This document shows, piece after piece, positions 1 through 6,375 of a DNA stretch of 7,818 nucleotides. The notes below the pieces were generated by a model. That model had not been told where the DNA came from. It saw only the letters and a list, made by a program, of their open reading frames with translations, and did not search any database. Every line of letters starts with the position of its first letter. Position 1 is the first letter of the stretch. This stretch comes from Opitutales bacterium (GTDB lineage: Bacteria > Verrucomicrobiota > Verrucomicrobiia > Opitutales > T3Sed10-336): the NCBI GenBank assembly GCA_007132315.1, contig SLOW01000121.1, forward strand, positions 1 to 7,818, given 5' to 3'. A program made the translations under genes and the position numbers.

Positions 1-1168
1 ATTCCGGTCCGTCGGGACCTTCGCGTCTTTCGACTTCCGGATGGTTCGACTCGAAGCGTCCCATTGCATTGAGCAGGCCTTCCGTCCGGGCGAGGGCGAG
101 GAAGTCGACGTAGGCCGCTCCCGATATCGCCGACGGGCGGACTCGTTTTTCGCCGGTGGAAGGCAGGTGGGACCAGCGGCCGGATTCGCGGGTGAGAGCT
201 GAAATCACGTTTTTGGCGGCCGGGGCGCCGCAGTTCAGGCGGCCGCCTTCGAAGGCGGGGCCGGCGGCGGTGGCGGTGGCGAGAAAGCCGTCGGCGGTTT
301 TGAGCAGAATTTCGCCGTTGGTGCCGAAATCGATCAGGAGAGCCGGGCGTTCGAGTTCCAGAATACCGGAGGCCAAAGCGCCCGCGGTGATGTCGGCCCC
401 GACGAACGGTCCGAGACTGCCGGCGAGCATGAGGGGGAAATCGGTTGAAAACCCGAGGCTCGCGGAGGGAACGGTCCTGGCTTCGAGGAACTCCGGCTCG
501 AAGGGGTACGAAGCGAAGCCCGATAGCCGGGATCCGGTCAGGCTGTGCAGCATCACGGTGTTGCCGGCGGCGATCCCTTCGGTGATTTTCGACGGTTCGA
601 CGTCGGCGTTCCGGCAAAGGCGGTCGATCAAAGGTCCGAGAGCGTCCCGGACCAAGGCTGCTTGCAGTTTGGGGCAGGTGCCTCCTTGAGTAATGGCGTG
701 ATCGATACGGGAAAGGACGTTGTCGCCGTAGCGCCGTTGTTCGTTGGCGGCGGATCCGTCGGCGAGGCATTTGCCGGTCGCGAGATCCCAGAGCGCGGCG
801 GCGACGGTGGTGGTTCCGATATCGAGAGCCAGGCCGATGCCGGGCCGGAGGCGAAGCGTATGGGAATGTGTTCCGATCTCGAAGGAACTCACTCCGTTCA
901 GACTTTGGTCACGCACCGACGCCTCAGGGATGCGTATGGAGGCCCCGTCGGCCGGGAGCTGGGCGCAGGTGATTTGGCAGGCGCGGCGCGGAGTTCCGTC
1001 GACCTCCACCAGGCAGCTTCGGCAAAGTCCGCGTCCGCCGCAGCGCGTGTTCAGCGGAAGATGTTCCGTTTCGAGCCAATCGGAGAGGATCCGGGATGTG
1101 TCGGCTGGAGTGGCGCGGAGGTAACGGCGTCCACCGGGCATGTCGATGAGAATGTCGGATCGGGACAT
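1..1168 (-). CDS. RACo-type corrinoid activation protein (2Fe-2S ferredoxin + ASKHA ATPase), C-terminus beyond window
   Basis: This is a reductive activator of corrinoid proteins: it uses ATP and an iron-sulfur centre to return inactive Co(II) corrinoid to Co(I) so that methyl transfer can resume. The first 389 residues are visible. Residues 43-64 form a plant-type 2Fe-2S site, with C43-G-G-R-G-L-C49-x2-C52 and C64. An ASKHA nucleotide-binding fold follows: phosphate-1 loop DIGTTT (116-121), AAGNTVM (200-206), GADIT (257-261), phosphate-2 loop DFGTNGE (280-286) and AGPAFEGG (302-309). The ATG at 1168 lies 4 bases after the DUF1638 stop, with no Shine-Dalgarno sequence, so translation is probably coupled. 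Family members are usually 500-640 residues, so over 100 residues lie beyond the left edge. It is the last visible gene of the corrinoid operon and fits its maintenance role. Residues and motifs are seen directly; the reaction is known from acetogen RACo proteins. Confidence 0.9.
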   Translation of the reverse strand, partial: MSRSDILIDMPGGRRYLRATPADTSRILSDWLETEHLPLNTRCGGRGLCRSCLVEVDGTPRRACQITCAQLPADGASIRIPEASVRDQSLNGVSSFEIGTHSHTLRLRPGIGLALDIGTTTVAAALWDLATGKCLADGSAANEQRRYGDNVLSRIDHAITQGGTCPKLQAALVRDALGPLIDRLCRNADVEPSKITEGIAAGNTVMLHSLTGSRLSGFASYPFEPEFLEARTVPSASLGFSTDFPLMLAGSLGPFVGADITAGALASGILELERPALLIDFGTNGEILLKTADGFLATATAAGPAFEGGRLNCGAPAAKNVISALTRESGRWSHLPSTGEKRVRPSAISGAAYVDFLALARTEGLLNAMGRFESNHPEVERREGPDGPE

Positions 1169-1172
1169 GACA

Positions 1173-1898
1173 TCAGGGGCGGGCGACGAGGGTGCCGTCG
1201 GAATCGGCCTCGATCGAATGATCGGGCGGGACGATCAGAAACCGGTCGGAGTTCCAGTCCCGGTTGATGAGCTGGAGGAGAAAGGAAGGATCCGCTTTCA
1301 GGCATTGGAATTCCCAGCCCTGGTGGGAGGCACAGTCGCGGCAATAGTTTTCGGCGGCCGGTTTGTTGAAAATGGAGAGGTAGACCGCGCGGTTGTGGTG
1401 GGCGAAAGCTTCCCGGTCGGCGTCGACCAATTCGTCGAGCATCTCCTCGTCGTCGCCGTAACGTTCGGAGTAGAGTTCACGCAGGTGTTGTTCCCGGTCA
1501 GGCCCGGGGACGCGTTTTCCGCGGATCCACCCTGGCGAGTAGAAATAAGTCCCCGGATTCTTCTTCAGGACGGCGTCGTGCTGAGCTCGTCCGCCGAGCA
1601 GGATGGAAATGCAGTCGTGTGCCTGCGGGAGGATCACGCGGCAACGTTCCGCCCTGACGCCGAGCAAGCCGTTTCCGCAGCGGCCGTAGGCGAGTAGGAT
1701 GGTTTGCAGTTGCGGGTGGTCGGCCTCGAGGGAAGCGATTCGTTGTTGGACTGTTTGCCGAAGTTGGTCCGGCCGGTCGTGGAGTCCCATCTCCAGGAAG
1801 ACCGCGGCGCACCAGGGAGGGGAGGCTGTTACAAAATGGTTGATTTCCTCCTTGAAAACATCGCAGGCGAGTAGGGCGTGATGGCCGGCTGGTTTCAT
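1173..1898 (-). CDS. DUF1638 family protein in a corrinoid methyltransferase operon
   Basis: This is a 241-residue soluble protein of the DUF1638 family, whose biochemical role is not established. Family hallmarks are YGRCGNGL (71-78), PQAHDCISILLG (91-102) and GTYFYSPGW (116-124). It carries several cysteines (C74, C86, C96, a CxxC-like C186-x2-C189, C199), and C74, H94 and C96 sit inside the conserved motifs, so metal or cofactor binding is possible but unproven. The start is set by an ATGA overlap (1895-1898) with the stop of the UroD-fold gene. The same frame stays open further upstream (to 2237), but that stretch lies inside the upstream gene and has no family similarity. No signal peptide or membrane segment is seen. 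Genes of this family often neighbour corrinoid methyltransferases and RACo, as here, which suggests a job in cofactor handling or methyl transfer. Family assignment is firm; function is inference. Confidence 0.85.
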   Translation of the reverse strand: MKPAGHHALLACDVFKEEINHFVTASPPWCAAVFLEMGLHDRPDQLRQTVQQRIASLEADHPQLQTILLAYGRCGNGLLGVRAERCRVILPQAHDCISILLGGRAQHDAVLKKNPGTYFYSPGWIRGKRVPGPDREQHLRELYSERYGDDEEMLDELVDADREAFAHHNRAVYLSIFNKPAAENYCRDCASHQGWEFQCLKADPSFLLQLINRDWNSDRFLIVPPDHSIEADSDGTLVARP

Positions 1899-3163
1899 GG
1901 AGCCGCCATCCCATTGAACTCCCGCACCGCATCGAGCATGGCGACGACGTTTTCGGTGGGAGTGCGGGCCTGGATGTTGTGAATGGTGTTGAACACGAAA
2001 CCGCCGCCCGGGGCGAGAATCCGGCAGCGTTCGATCACTTCGTCGCGGACCTGCTGCGGGGTGCCGAATGGAAGCGTTTGCTGGGTGTTGACGCCTCCGC
2101 CCCAGAAGGTGAGGCGGTCGCCGTATTTGTTTTTCAACAACTGTGGATCCATGCCGTCGGCCGAGCATTGGACCGGATTGATGATATCGAAGCCCGATTC
2201 GATAAAACTGTCGAGCAATGGTTCCACGGCGCCGCAAGAGTGCTTGAAGGTTTTCCAGCGTGTGTTTTTATGGATCCAGTCGTTGATCTTTTTGTAGCGC
2301 GGCAGCCAGATCCGTTCAAAGGTTTCGACGCTGCAGAAGAGGGAGGTTTGGGTGCCGAAGTCGGTGCCGCAGACGACCACAACATCAATCACATCGCCCG
2401 CAATTTTGTGGAGTTTTTCCATGTTGTGAATGGCGATCTCGGTCTGCCGATCGAAGATTTTTCCGACGAAATCGGGTTCCTCGGATGTGAGCATGTACCA
2501 GTCCGCCACGCCCCGGACTCCCTTGGGATGGGTCAGAAAAGGGGCGGGCACCAGAGCGATGTCGCCGAGGGCGGTGCCGTTCAGATGGACGGAGACGGCC
2601 CGGTCGGAGCCCCGGGAGAGTTCGGCCTGTTCCCTCCAATACGTTTCCTCCTCCGTCGACATCGGGCCGAACTCTTCGAGATTGTCTTCGAGCTTCAATT
2701 CGTCCTCGTCGAAGTCCGGGTCGATTCGCTCGATGGTGTCGAAGAAGTAGCCGGTCTTGGGCATATGACCGCTGGGCGGGGCGGACCGGTCGCCTTGGGG
2801 AAAGATGAAGGTGTTCCCGTGCGGGTCTGTGGTGGTCTGGAAATGTTTGGAGACCAGTACCTGTTGTCCCCAGGGAGTGGTCCACGGAGTCCAATCCTCG
2901 TTGGGAAAGCCGAAGATGGTGCGTTGTGGGAAGATCGGCCGGACATCGATTCCCATGGCGTCGAGCAGGTCTTCCTCGACGATCCCGAGCATCTGGTAAG
3001 GCTCGCCGATTTTCACCGGGCGCTCCGCGAGGCCGTAGTGGCGGCGCAGGCCTTCGATGAGACTGCAGTGAATCCCGGTGATAAAGGAACTGCCGAAATC
3101 GACCGGAACCCGGTCCGGCTCCTGGTGATTGAGACCCTCTATGACGCGTTGTTTGGATGTCAT
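1895..3163 (-). CDS. UroD-fold methyltransferase (uroporphyrinogen decarboxylase family, MtaA/MtgB-like)
   Basis: This 422-residue protein has the uroporphyrinogen-decarboxylase fold. It begins with the family signature TSKQRVIEGLNHQEPDRVPVDFG and ends with a GGGVN (355-359) barrel strand. It is not a haem-pathway HemE: the HemE arginine-rich substrate segment is absent. A zinc site typical of corrinoid or thiol methyltransferases is visible as H308-S-C310 plus C333. By analogy with MtaA/MtbA it may move the methyl group from the corrinoid protein to an acceptor, or like MtgB it may load a different methyl donor. At 422 residues it is longer than MtaA (about 340), with an acidic insert near 148-185. 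The ATG at 3163 is chosen because the family motif begins there. An ATG at 3205, which overlaps the MtaB stop by 8 bases, would add 14 residues; neither has a Shine-Dalgarno sequence. Its stop overlaps the next start (ATGA). Confidence 0.85.
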   Translation of the reverse strand: MTSKQRVIEGLNHQEPDRVPVDFGSSFITGIHCSLIEGLRRHYGLAERPVKIGEPYQMLGIVEEDLLDAMGIDVRPIFPQRTIFGFPNEDWTPWTTPWGQQVLVSKHFQTTTDPHGNTFIFPQGDRSAPPSGHMPKTGYFFDTIERIDPDFDEDELKLEDNLEEFGPMSTEEETYWREQAELSRGSDRAVSVHLNGTALGDIALVPAPFLTHPKGVRGVADWYMLTSEEPDFVGKIFDRQTEIAIHNMEKLHKIAGDVIDVVVVCGTDFGTQTSLFCSVETFERIWLPRYKKINDWIHKNTRWKTFKHSCGAVEPLLDSFIESGFDIINPVQCSADGMDPQLLKNKYGDRLTFWGGGVNTQQTLPFGTPQQVRDEVIERCRILAPGGGFVFNTIHNIQARTPTENVVAMLDAVREFNGMAAP

Positions 3164-3197
3164 GGGACGGAGGTGATGTGTTGCTGGGCGGTTGGTG

Positions 3198-4589
3198 TCA
3201 GGCATGTGGTTGTCCGAAGAAGTATTCGTCGGGGTTGAACTTGGTACGATCAACCTCTTCGAGCATTTCGTCGATGAACTCGTCCTCGGTGTCGGGCATC
3301 TCGTCCAATTCGTCCTCCATGCGTTGGAGCCAGGAGGTTTCGCGGGGGTCGCTGGGCAGGCAACCCCCTTCGGTGGCTTCGCGAAGGATGGTGATCGCCG
3401 TCCGGGCGGCGGCGATGCCGGCGTGGTAGTGGGATTTGGATCGCACGATCGATTCGGCGATGCGGACGCTGCTTTCGGGGGAGATGATCAGCGCCTGCGG
3501 ATCGTGACCGGCATCGGATTTCACCAGCCAGTTTCGCAGCGTCAGGGCCGATTCCTTGCCCTCGCCGGAAGCGCAATTCATCAGGCGGCAGTCGTAGACC
3601 AATTGTTCCATGTAGCATGTGGGGGCCATGCCGCCGAGCAGTTTGATATTCTGGACGGATTCGTTCGACCAAAGATCGGCGGTGGCGGCGGCGAGATTGC
3701 CCATTGGGCTGAGGTGGGCGCAGGCGGCGGTTTTCCCTTCCATGCTCATCGGGCATCCGGTGATCGCCTTGAGGATCGGGTTTTCGTAGCCGCAGTCTTT
3801 TCCGGGCCCGACGGCGCCGCATTCGTAGGCGACGAGGGAGCGGACGGCGGTGATCGCTCGGACGACGGAGGCGAATAGGCGCGGGATCATTTTCCGCTCC
3901 GCGAGCACCATGGCGGTGTTGCCGAAGCCACAAGCGGTGTCGCCGGCGGCGTATGCGCCATGCTTGCTCGCGATCGCGACGATATGTTCCCAGAGGAATC
4001 GCATGTCCCGCACGCCGAGCACGCACAACGCAAACATCACGGCGCGAAGGTCGCCGTTGACCAGCGCGTCATCGTGCACCTCTTTGCCGCCCACGCTTTC
4101 GATGCTGAGGAATTCCGTGCCGGCGGCGGCGGAGCGGTCGAAGAGTTCGAGCATGGCGTCGAGGTAGCGACCGCCGCGCATCACCGGGGGCCGGACGAAT
4201 TCGCGGTTGTCGTTCGGCGTGCAACGCAATGTCGCCCTGAGGCCGTACTTGTCGCGGGCGTGTTCGATGCCGTGGAGAAGGATGTCGACCACCTCCATGC
4301 CGAGATCCGGAAACTCGGTCATCGGCGGCAGCGTTTCGAACTCCAGCATCACGGCGGGGACATCCAGTTCCGCGGCCCGTTCGAGGGCGTCGGTGACGAT
4401 CTGTTTGTAATGCCGGGCGATGGCGGGCATCGATTCCTTCCGGATGTCGATATCGGGAAGGGTGAAGTTGAGCTCCGGGTACACGGTTCCCCCGCCGATG
4501 ACCATGCCGTGGCGGGTAGTGATCGGGTGAGGCGCGTTGCCGTAGATCAGGTCAACGGGATTGGAAATGGCGAGTTTGGTGAATTTCAT
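3198..4589 (-). CDS. mtaB: MtaB-type methanol:corrinoid methyltransferase
   Basis: This 463-residue enzyme is homologous throughout to methanogen MtaB (461 residues), which activates methanol at a zinc ion and transfers its methyl group to the corrinoid protein MtaC. Counting from the ATG at 4589, the zinc ligands fall at E164 (in LSIESVGGKE), C220 (in GDTACGFGNTAMVLAE) and C266 (in GPGKDCGYENP). As I recall the Methanosarcina enzyme, its ligands are E164, C220 and C269, so the match is close and supports this start. A TTG six codons upstream is possible but unlikely. The C-terminus carries an acidic stretch (about 425-447). The gene lies 26 bases after the corrinoid protein gene and overlaps or abuts the UroD-fold gene, which indicates one operon. 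Methanol is the best-supported substrate; a related small methylated alcohol or ether cannot be excluded from sequence alone. Confidence 0.92.
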   Translation of the reverse strand: MKFTKLAISNPVDLIYGNAPHPITTRHGMVIGGGTVYPELNFTLPDIDIRKESMPAIARHYKQIVTDALERAAELDVPAVMLEFETLPPMTEFPDLGMEVVDILLHGIEHARDKYGLRATLRCTPNDNREFVRPPVMRGGRYLDAMLELFDRSAAAGTEFLSIESVGGKEVHDDALVNGDLRAVMFALCVLGVRDMRFLWEHIVAIASKHGAYAAGDTACGFGNTAMVLAERKMIPRLFASVVRAITAVRSLVAYECGAVGPGKDCGYENPILKAITGCPMSMEGKTAACAHLSPMGNLAAATADLWSNESVQNIKLLGGMAPTCYMEQLVYDCRLMNCASGEGKESALTLRNWLVKSDAGHDPQALIISPESSVRIAESIVRSKSHYHAGIAAARTAITILREATEGGCLPSDPRETSWLQRMEDELDEMPDTEDEFIDEMLEEVDRTKFNPDEYFFGQPHA

Positions 4590-4615
4590 CGAGTGTGGGC
4601 GATTCAAAGAGCCGG

Positions 4616-5248
4616 TTATGCGGCCAGGGCTTTTCGGGCGGCATCAACGGCGCTGGCGGCGTCGCGCGAGTAGCCGTCGGCGCCGATTTCCGCCGCGTAG
4701 GAATCGGTGATCGGCGCGCCTCCGACGAGGATCTTCAGATCGGTGTGACCGGCGTTCCGGATCGCGGCGACGGTGTCCTTCATCGCCGGCATGGTGGTGG
4801 TCAGAAGGGCGGAAAGCCCGACCAGGTGAGGTTTGTGTTGGTCGATGGCGGCGAGGAAGGCGTCGGCGCTGACATTGACACCGAGGTCGATCACTTCGAA
4901 CCCGGTCCCCTTCCACATGGTGGCGACGAGATTCTTGCCGATGTCGTGCAAGTCTCCCTCGACCGTGCCGATGACGGCGGTGTACTGCGGTTTGATTCCG
5001 GCCGCGACCAATCTCGGTTCGAGCTGGGCCATCGCTTCCTTCATGGCACGAGCGGCGACCAGCATTTCCGGAACGAAGATTTCGTTTCTCTTGAAACGCT
5101 CGCCGACGACCGACATGGCGGGAATCAAGGCCTGTTCCAGGACGGCGGAAGGTTCGAAGCCGGAGTCGAGGAGGTCCGGCATGATGGCTTTCACCTCTTT
5201 GCGTTTACCGTTGATCACGGCGGTTTTGAGATCTTCCAGTGTGTTCAT
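4616..5248 (-). CDS. mtaC: MtaC-like corrinoid (B12-binding) methyltransferase protein
   Basis: This 210-residue cobalamin-binding protein carries the methyl group on cobalt between the methyltransferases of the operon. Residues 1-85 are the helical cap domain, with the typical LIPAMSVVGERF and FVPEMLVAARAM segments. Residues 88-210 are the Rossmann-like B12-binding domain, with the cobalt-ligating motif D99-L-H101-D-I-G104, the S146 region (VGLSALLT) and VGGAP (175-179). H101 is the expected lower axial ligand. The length is normal for the MtaC/MtbC/MttC group. The ATG at 5248 is chosen because the cap domain starts there; the open frame extends to 5497 but that part is intergenic or antisense to araC. 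It is the first gene of the operon, transcribed away from the AraC remnant. Sequence alone does not separate MtaC from the methylamine paralogues; pairing with MtaB favours MtaC. Confidence 0.9.
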   Translation of the reverse strand: MNTLEDLKTAVINGKRKEVKAIMPDLLDSGFEPSAVLEQALIPAMSVVGERFKRNEIFVPEMLVAARAMKEAMAQLEPRLVAAGIKPQYTAVIGTVEGDLHDIGKNLVATMWKGTGFEVIDLGVNVSADAFLAAIDQHKPHLVGLSALLTTTMPAMKDTVAAIRNAGHTDLKILVGGAPITDSYAAEIGADGYSRDAASAVDAARKALAA

Positions 5249-5412
5249 GGCGGTGCGCGGTGGACGGACGATTGTTGTCTTGTTTGGATTCCGGCGGACG
5301 AACCCATTTCGGTTTCGCGGATGACGGTTCGGCATCATCGAGGTTGAAATTAGCGGAAAATGACGGGCAAGTCTTCTCGCATTTTTGCGGAAACATTGCA
5401 TAATTTGTGCAG
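5249..5412. promoter_or_regulatory. Divergent intergenic region between the corrinoid operon and the AraC remnant
   Basis: This 164-base spacer separates divergent starts at 5248 (minus) and 5413 (plus), so both promoters should lie here. Two small symmetric elements near the regulator are visible: CGCA-tttt-TGCG at 5378-5389 and TGCA-N7-TGCA at 5397-5411. They are candidate operator sites for the AraC-type regulator. No convincing -35/-10 pair was found on either strand. The role is inferred from position. Confidence 0.4.
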
Positions 5413-5679
5413 ATGCTCGAAAACTTGCGAATCCGGCCCGAATACGACGGATTCGCTTTTTTGGCCGAGTCGGTACGAAATCCGCCGGTTTTGGCACCGC
5501 ATCGTCATGTGGAGCTCGAGTTGAACCTGGTGGTGTCGGGGGCGATCACCTACGTTTACAACGGGCGCCGCTACCGCATTCCCCGCCGGTCGCTATTGTG
5601 GTTTTTCCCGTCGCAGGTGCATCAGTTGGTCGATCGGATTCCGGACGCGGCGAATTACGTATTGGTGTTCAAGCCGGAA
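5413..5679 (+). pseudogene. AraC-family regulator, N-terminal cupin half only
   Basis: This is the remnant of a transcriptional regulator. Its 89 recognisable residues form the cupin sensor domain of AraC-type proteins, with H30-R-H32-V-E34 and the pattern GAITYVYNGRRYRIP, then LLWFFPSQVHQL, ending at VLVFKPE. Similarity stops abruptly there, although the frame stays open to 6045. The continuation is antisense to other genes and has no AraC features, so the DNA-binding helix-turn-helix half (normally about the last 100 residues of 270-300) is absent. The start is the ATG at 5413; a GTG two codons earlier (5407) is possible. It diverges from the corrinoid operon, and an intact ancestor was probably that operon's local regulator. 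As it stands it should not bind DNA in the usual way. The cupin assignment is firm; the regulatory link is inference. Confidence 0.75.
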
Positions 5680-6285
5680 CCAGGGGGTCGCCTGGGCCCG
5701 GAGCCGGGCCGGCGGCGGACGGTGCGCTTCGGAATCCGGATGTTCCGCGGCCGCCTCCTCCCAGCGTGCAAAAACCTGCTTCAAGTCGCCCTCAAGAAGC
5801 GCCAGGAAGTAGTGCTGCGAGTAATACTCGTTGTGGTTGGTGATGCCGGGGAGCATTTTTTGAAGGATGAAGGATGCAGGATGAGGGGATTGGAGGCGCT
5901 TTTTGGCGTTTTTCGAGATGGTGGTGAAGATGGCGGTCAGTTGGTTGCATTCATCAGCGAGGGAGGAAACTTTCGCCGCTGGTACGATGGCGGACTCCAC
6001 GAGGAGTTCGAGCCAGTAGGCAGACTCGTCCAATTCCTTGAGTGAACCGCCAATCTTGGAAATGAACCCGGCATTGCTGCGCAAGCGTGAGGCTTCGCGG
6101 TAGTTTGCTCCGACGGAGGTGCCGGAGCGGAGGACTTGTTTGCCGAGTACTTGCGCTTCGGTAGATCTCGGCAAGGCCGAAAACATCCGAACAATCCGCA
6201 GCGCGAAACTCTTCGTCCGTTCCCGGAGGTCGCGGTCTTCCTCCAGCAACCATGGTTCCGATTCCTGTATTTGGTATTTCATCAT
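5593..6285 (-). CDS. Four-helix-bundle protein (S23 / 23S rRNA intervening-sequence family) with a read-through tail
   Basis: The first ~133 residues match the four-helix-bundle family first found in intervening sequences of 23S rRNA and now known scattered through genomes. Diagnostic segments are LRERTKSFALRIVRMFSALP (21-40), VLGKQVLRSGTSVGANYREA (46-65), ISKIGGSLKELDESAYWLEL (75-94) and an ending ISKNAKKR (123-130). Its molecular role is unknown. Family members usually stop near 120-130 residues. Here the frame crosses a heptamer repeat (5862-5889), runs in frame through the start of a methylase-like gene (from residue 144) and ends antisense to the AraC remnant, giving 230 codons. The last ~100 residues are therefore probably not native. 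Two adjacent ATGs (6285, 6282) compete; a GAGGG directly before the first suits the second slightly better. A heptamer repeat also lies just upstream of the start. Confidence 0.8.
   Translation of the reverse strand: MMKYQIQESEPWLLEEDRDLRERTKSFALRIVRMFSALPRSTEAQVLGKQVLRSGTSVGANYREASRLRSNAGFISKIGGSLKELDESAYWLELLVESAIVPAAKVSSLADECNQLTAIFTTISKNAKKRLQSPHPASFILQKMLPGITNHNEYYSQHYFLALLEGDLKQVFARWEEAAAEHPDSEAHRPPPARLRAQATPWFRLEHQYVIRRVRNPIDQLMHLRREKPQ
5680..5856 (-). pseudogene. 5' remnant of a DNA methylase / Type IIG restriction enzyme-like gene
   Basis: From an ATG at 5856 about 59-60 codons read MLPGITNHNEYYSQHYF, LALLEGDLKQVFARW, then an RPPPARLRAQATPWF segment. From memory this pattern opens large Eco57I-like methylase/helicase proteins of restriction-modification systems (N-E-Y/F-Y-S-x-H-Y-L, E-x-D-L-K, F-x-R-W). 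If right, well over 90% of that gene is missing. Similarity ends at the same point (about 5677-5690) where the opposite-strand AraC similarity ends. The stretch is in frame with the preceding four-helix-bundle gene, so it now forms that ORF's tail. The catalytic motifs of a methylase (NPPY) would lie in the lost part, so the family name rests only on the N-terminus. It could also be part of an unrelated protein. Confidence 0.45.
5862..5889. repeat. Heptamer tandem repeat (GAAGGAT-type) at the 3' side of the four-helix-bundle gene
   Basis: The units GAAGGAT, GAAGGAT, GCAGGAT and a degenerate GAGGGGA follow one another on the plus strand. They lie at the point where four-helix-bundle similarity ends and directly before the ATG of the methylase-like remnant. 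Similar short direct repeats often border genes of this family, so this may mark the edge of a mobile or repeat-inserted unit. Confidence 0.6.
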
Positions 6286-6294
6286 CCCTCAACC

Positions 6295-6313
6295 TTCATA
6301 ATTCATAATTCAT
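6295..6313. repeat. Heptamer tandem repeat (TTCATAA)2.7 upstream of the four-helix-bundle gene
   Basis: TTCATAA-TTCATAA-TTCAT reads on the plus strand and starts 10 bases upstream of the four-helix-bundle start codon at 6285. The unit length (7) matches the repeat on the other side of the gene, but the unit sequence differs, so the two are not simple copies of each other. It may mark the other edge of the element. Confidence 0.6.
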
Positions 6314-6375
6314 CTATTAGCCTTCCTGATCCCTTGACTTCTGAGCCGATCCTGGGTCATCATAATGGGAGAAAC

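Noticed and set aside
1173..2237. Longer form of the DUF1638 protein beginning at 2237
   Set aside because: The extra N-terminal part lies inside the UroD-fold gene and has no family similarity; the ATGA overlap at 1898 gives a normal start.
1979..3238. Long open frame of 419 codons on the plus strand opposite the UroD-fold gene
   Set aside because: It is the mirror of a GC-rich coding strand with no recognisable domain, while the minus strand has clear UroD-family motifs.
3192..3878. Plus-strand frame of 228 codons opposite mtaB
   Set aside because: It is a shadow of the highly conserved MtaB coding frame, with glycine/valine-rich low-information translation.
4616..5497. Longer corrinoid protein beginning at 5497
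   Set aside because: The extra segment is the divergent spacer plus antisense of the AraC gene. The cap domain begins at the ATG at 5248.
5680..5710. GC-rich inverted repeats (CCAGG...CCTGG; GGCCCGG-ag-CCGGGCC) that might be a terminator
   Set aside because: No T-tract follows on either strand and the stretch reads as normal GC-rich codons; it also lies near a recombination scar, so it is not called.
5413..6045. A 200+ residue AraC-like protein running to 6045
   Set aside because: After about 5679 the reading is antisense to the methylase-like remnant and the four-helix-bundle gene and contains no helix-turn-helix.
6334..6366. Possible promoter TTGACT ... CATAAT ahead of the small ORF
   Set aside because: The spacing is 21 bases, too long for a standard -35/-10 pair, and the start site would fall almost at the ATG.
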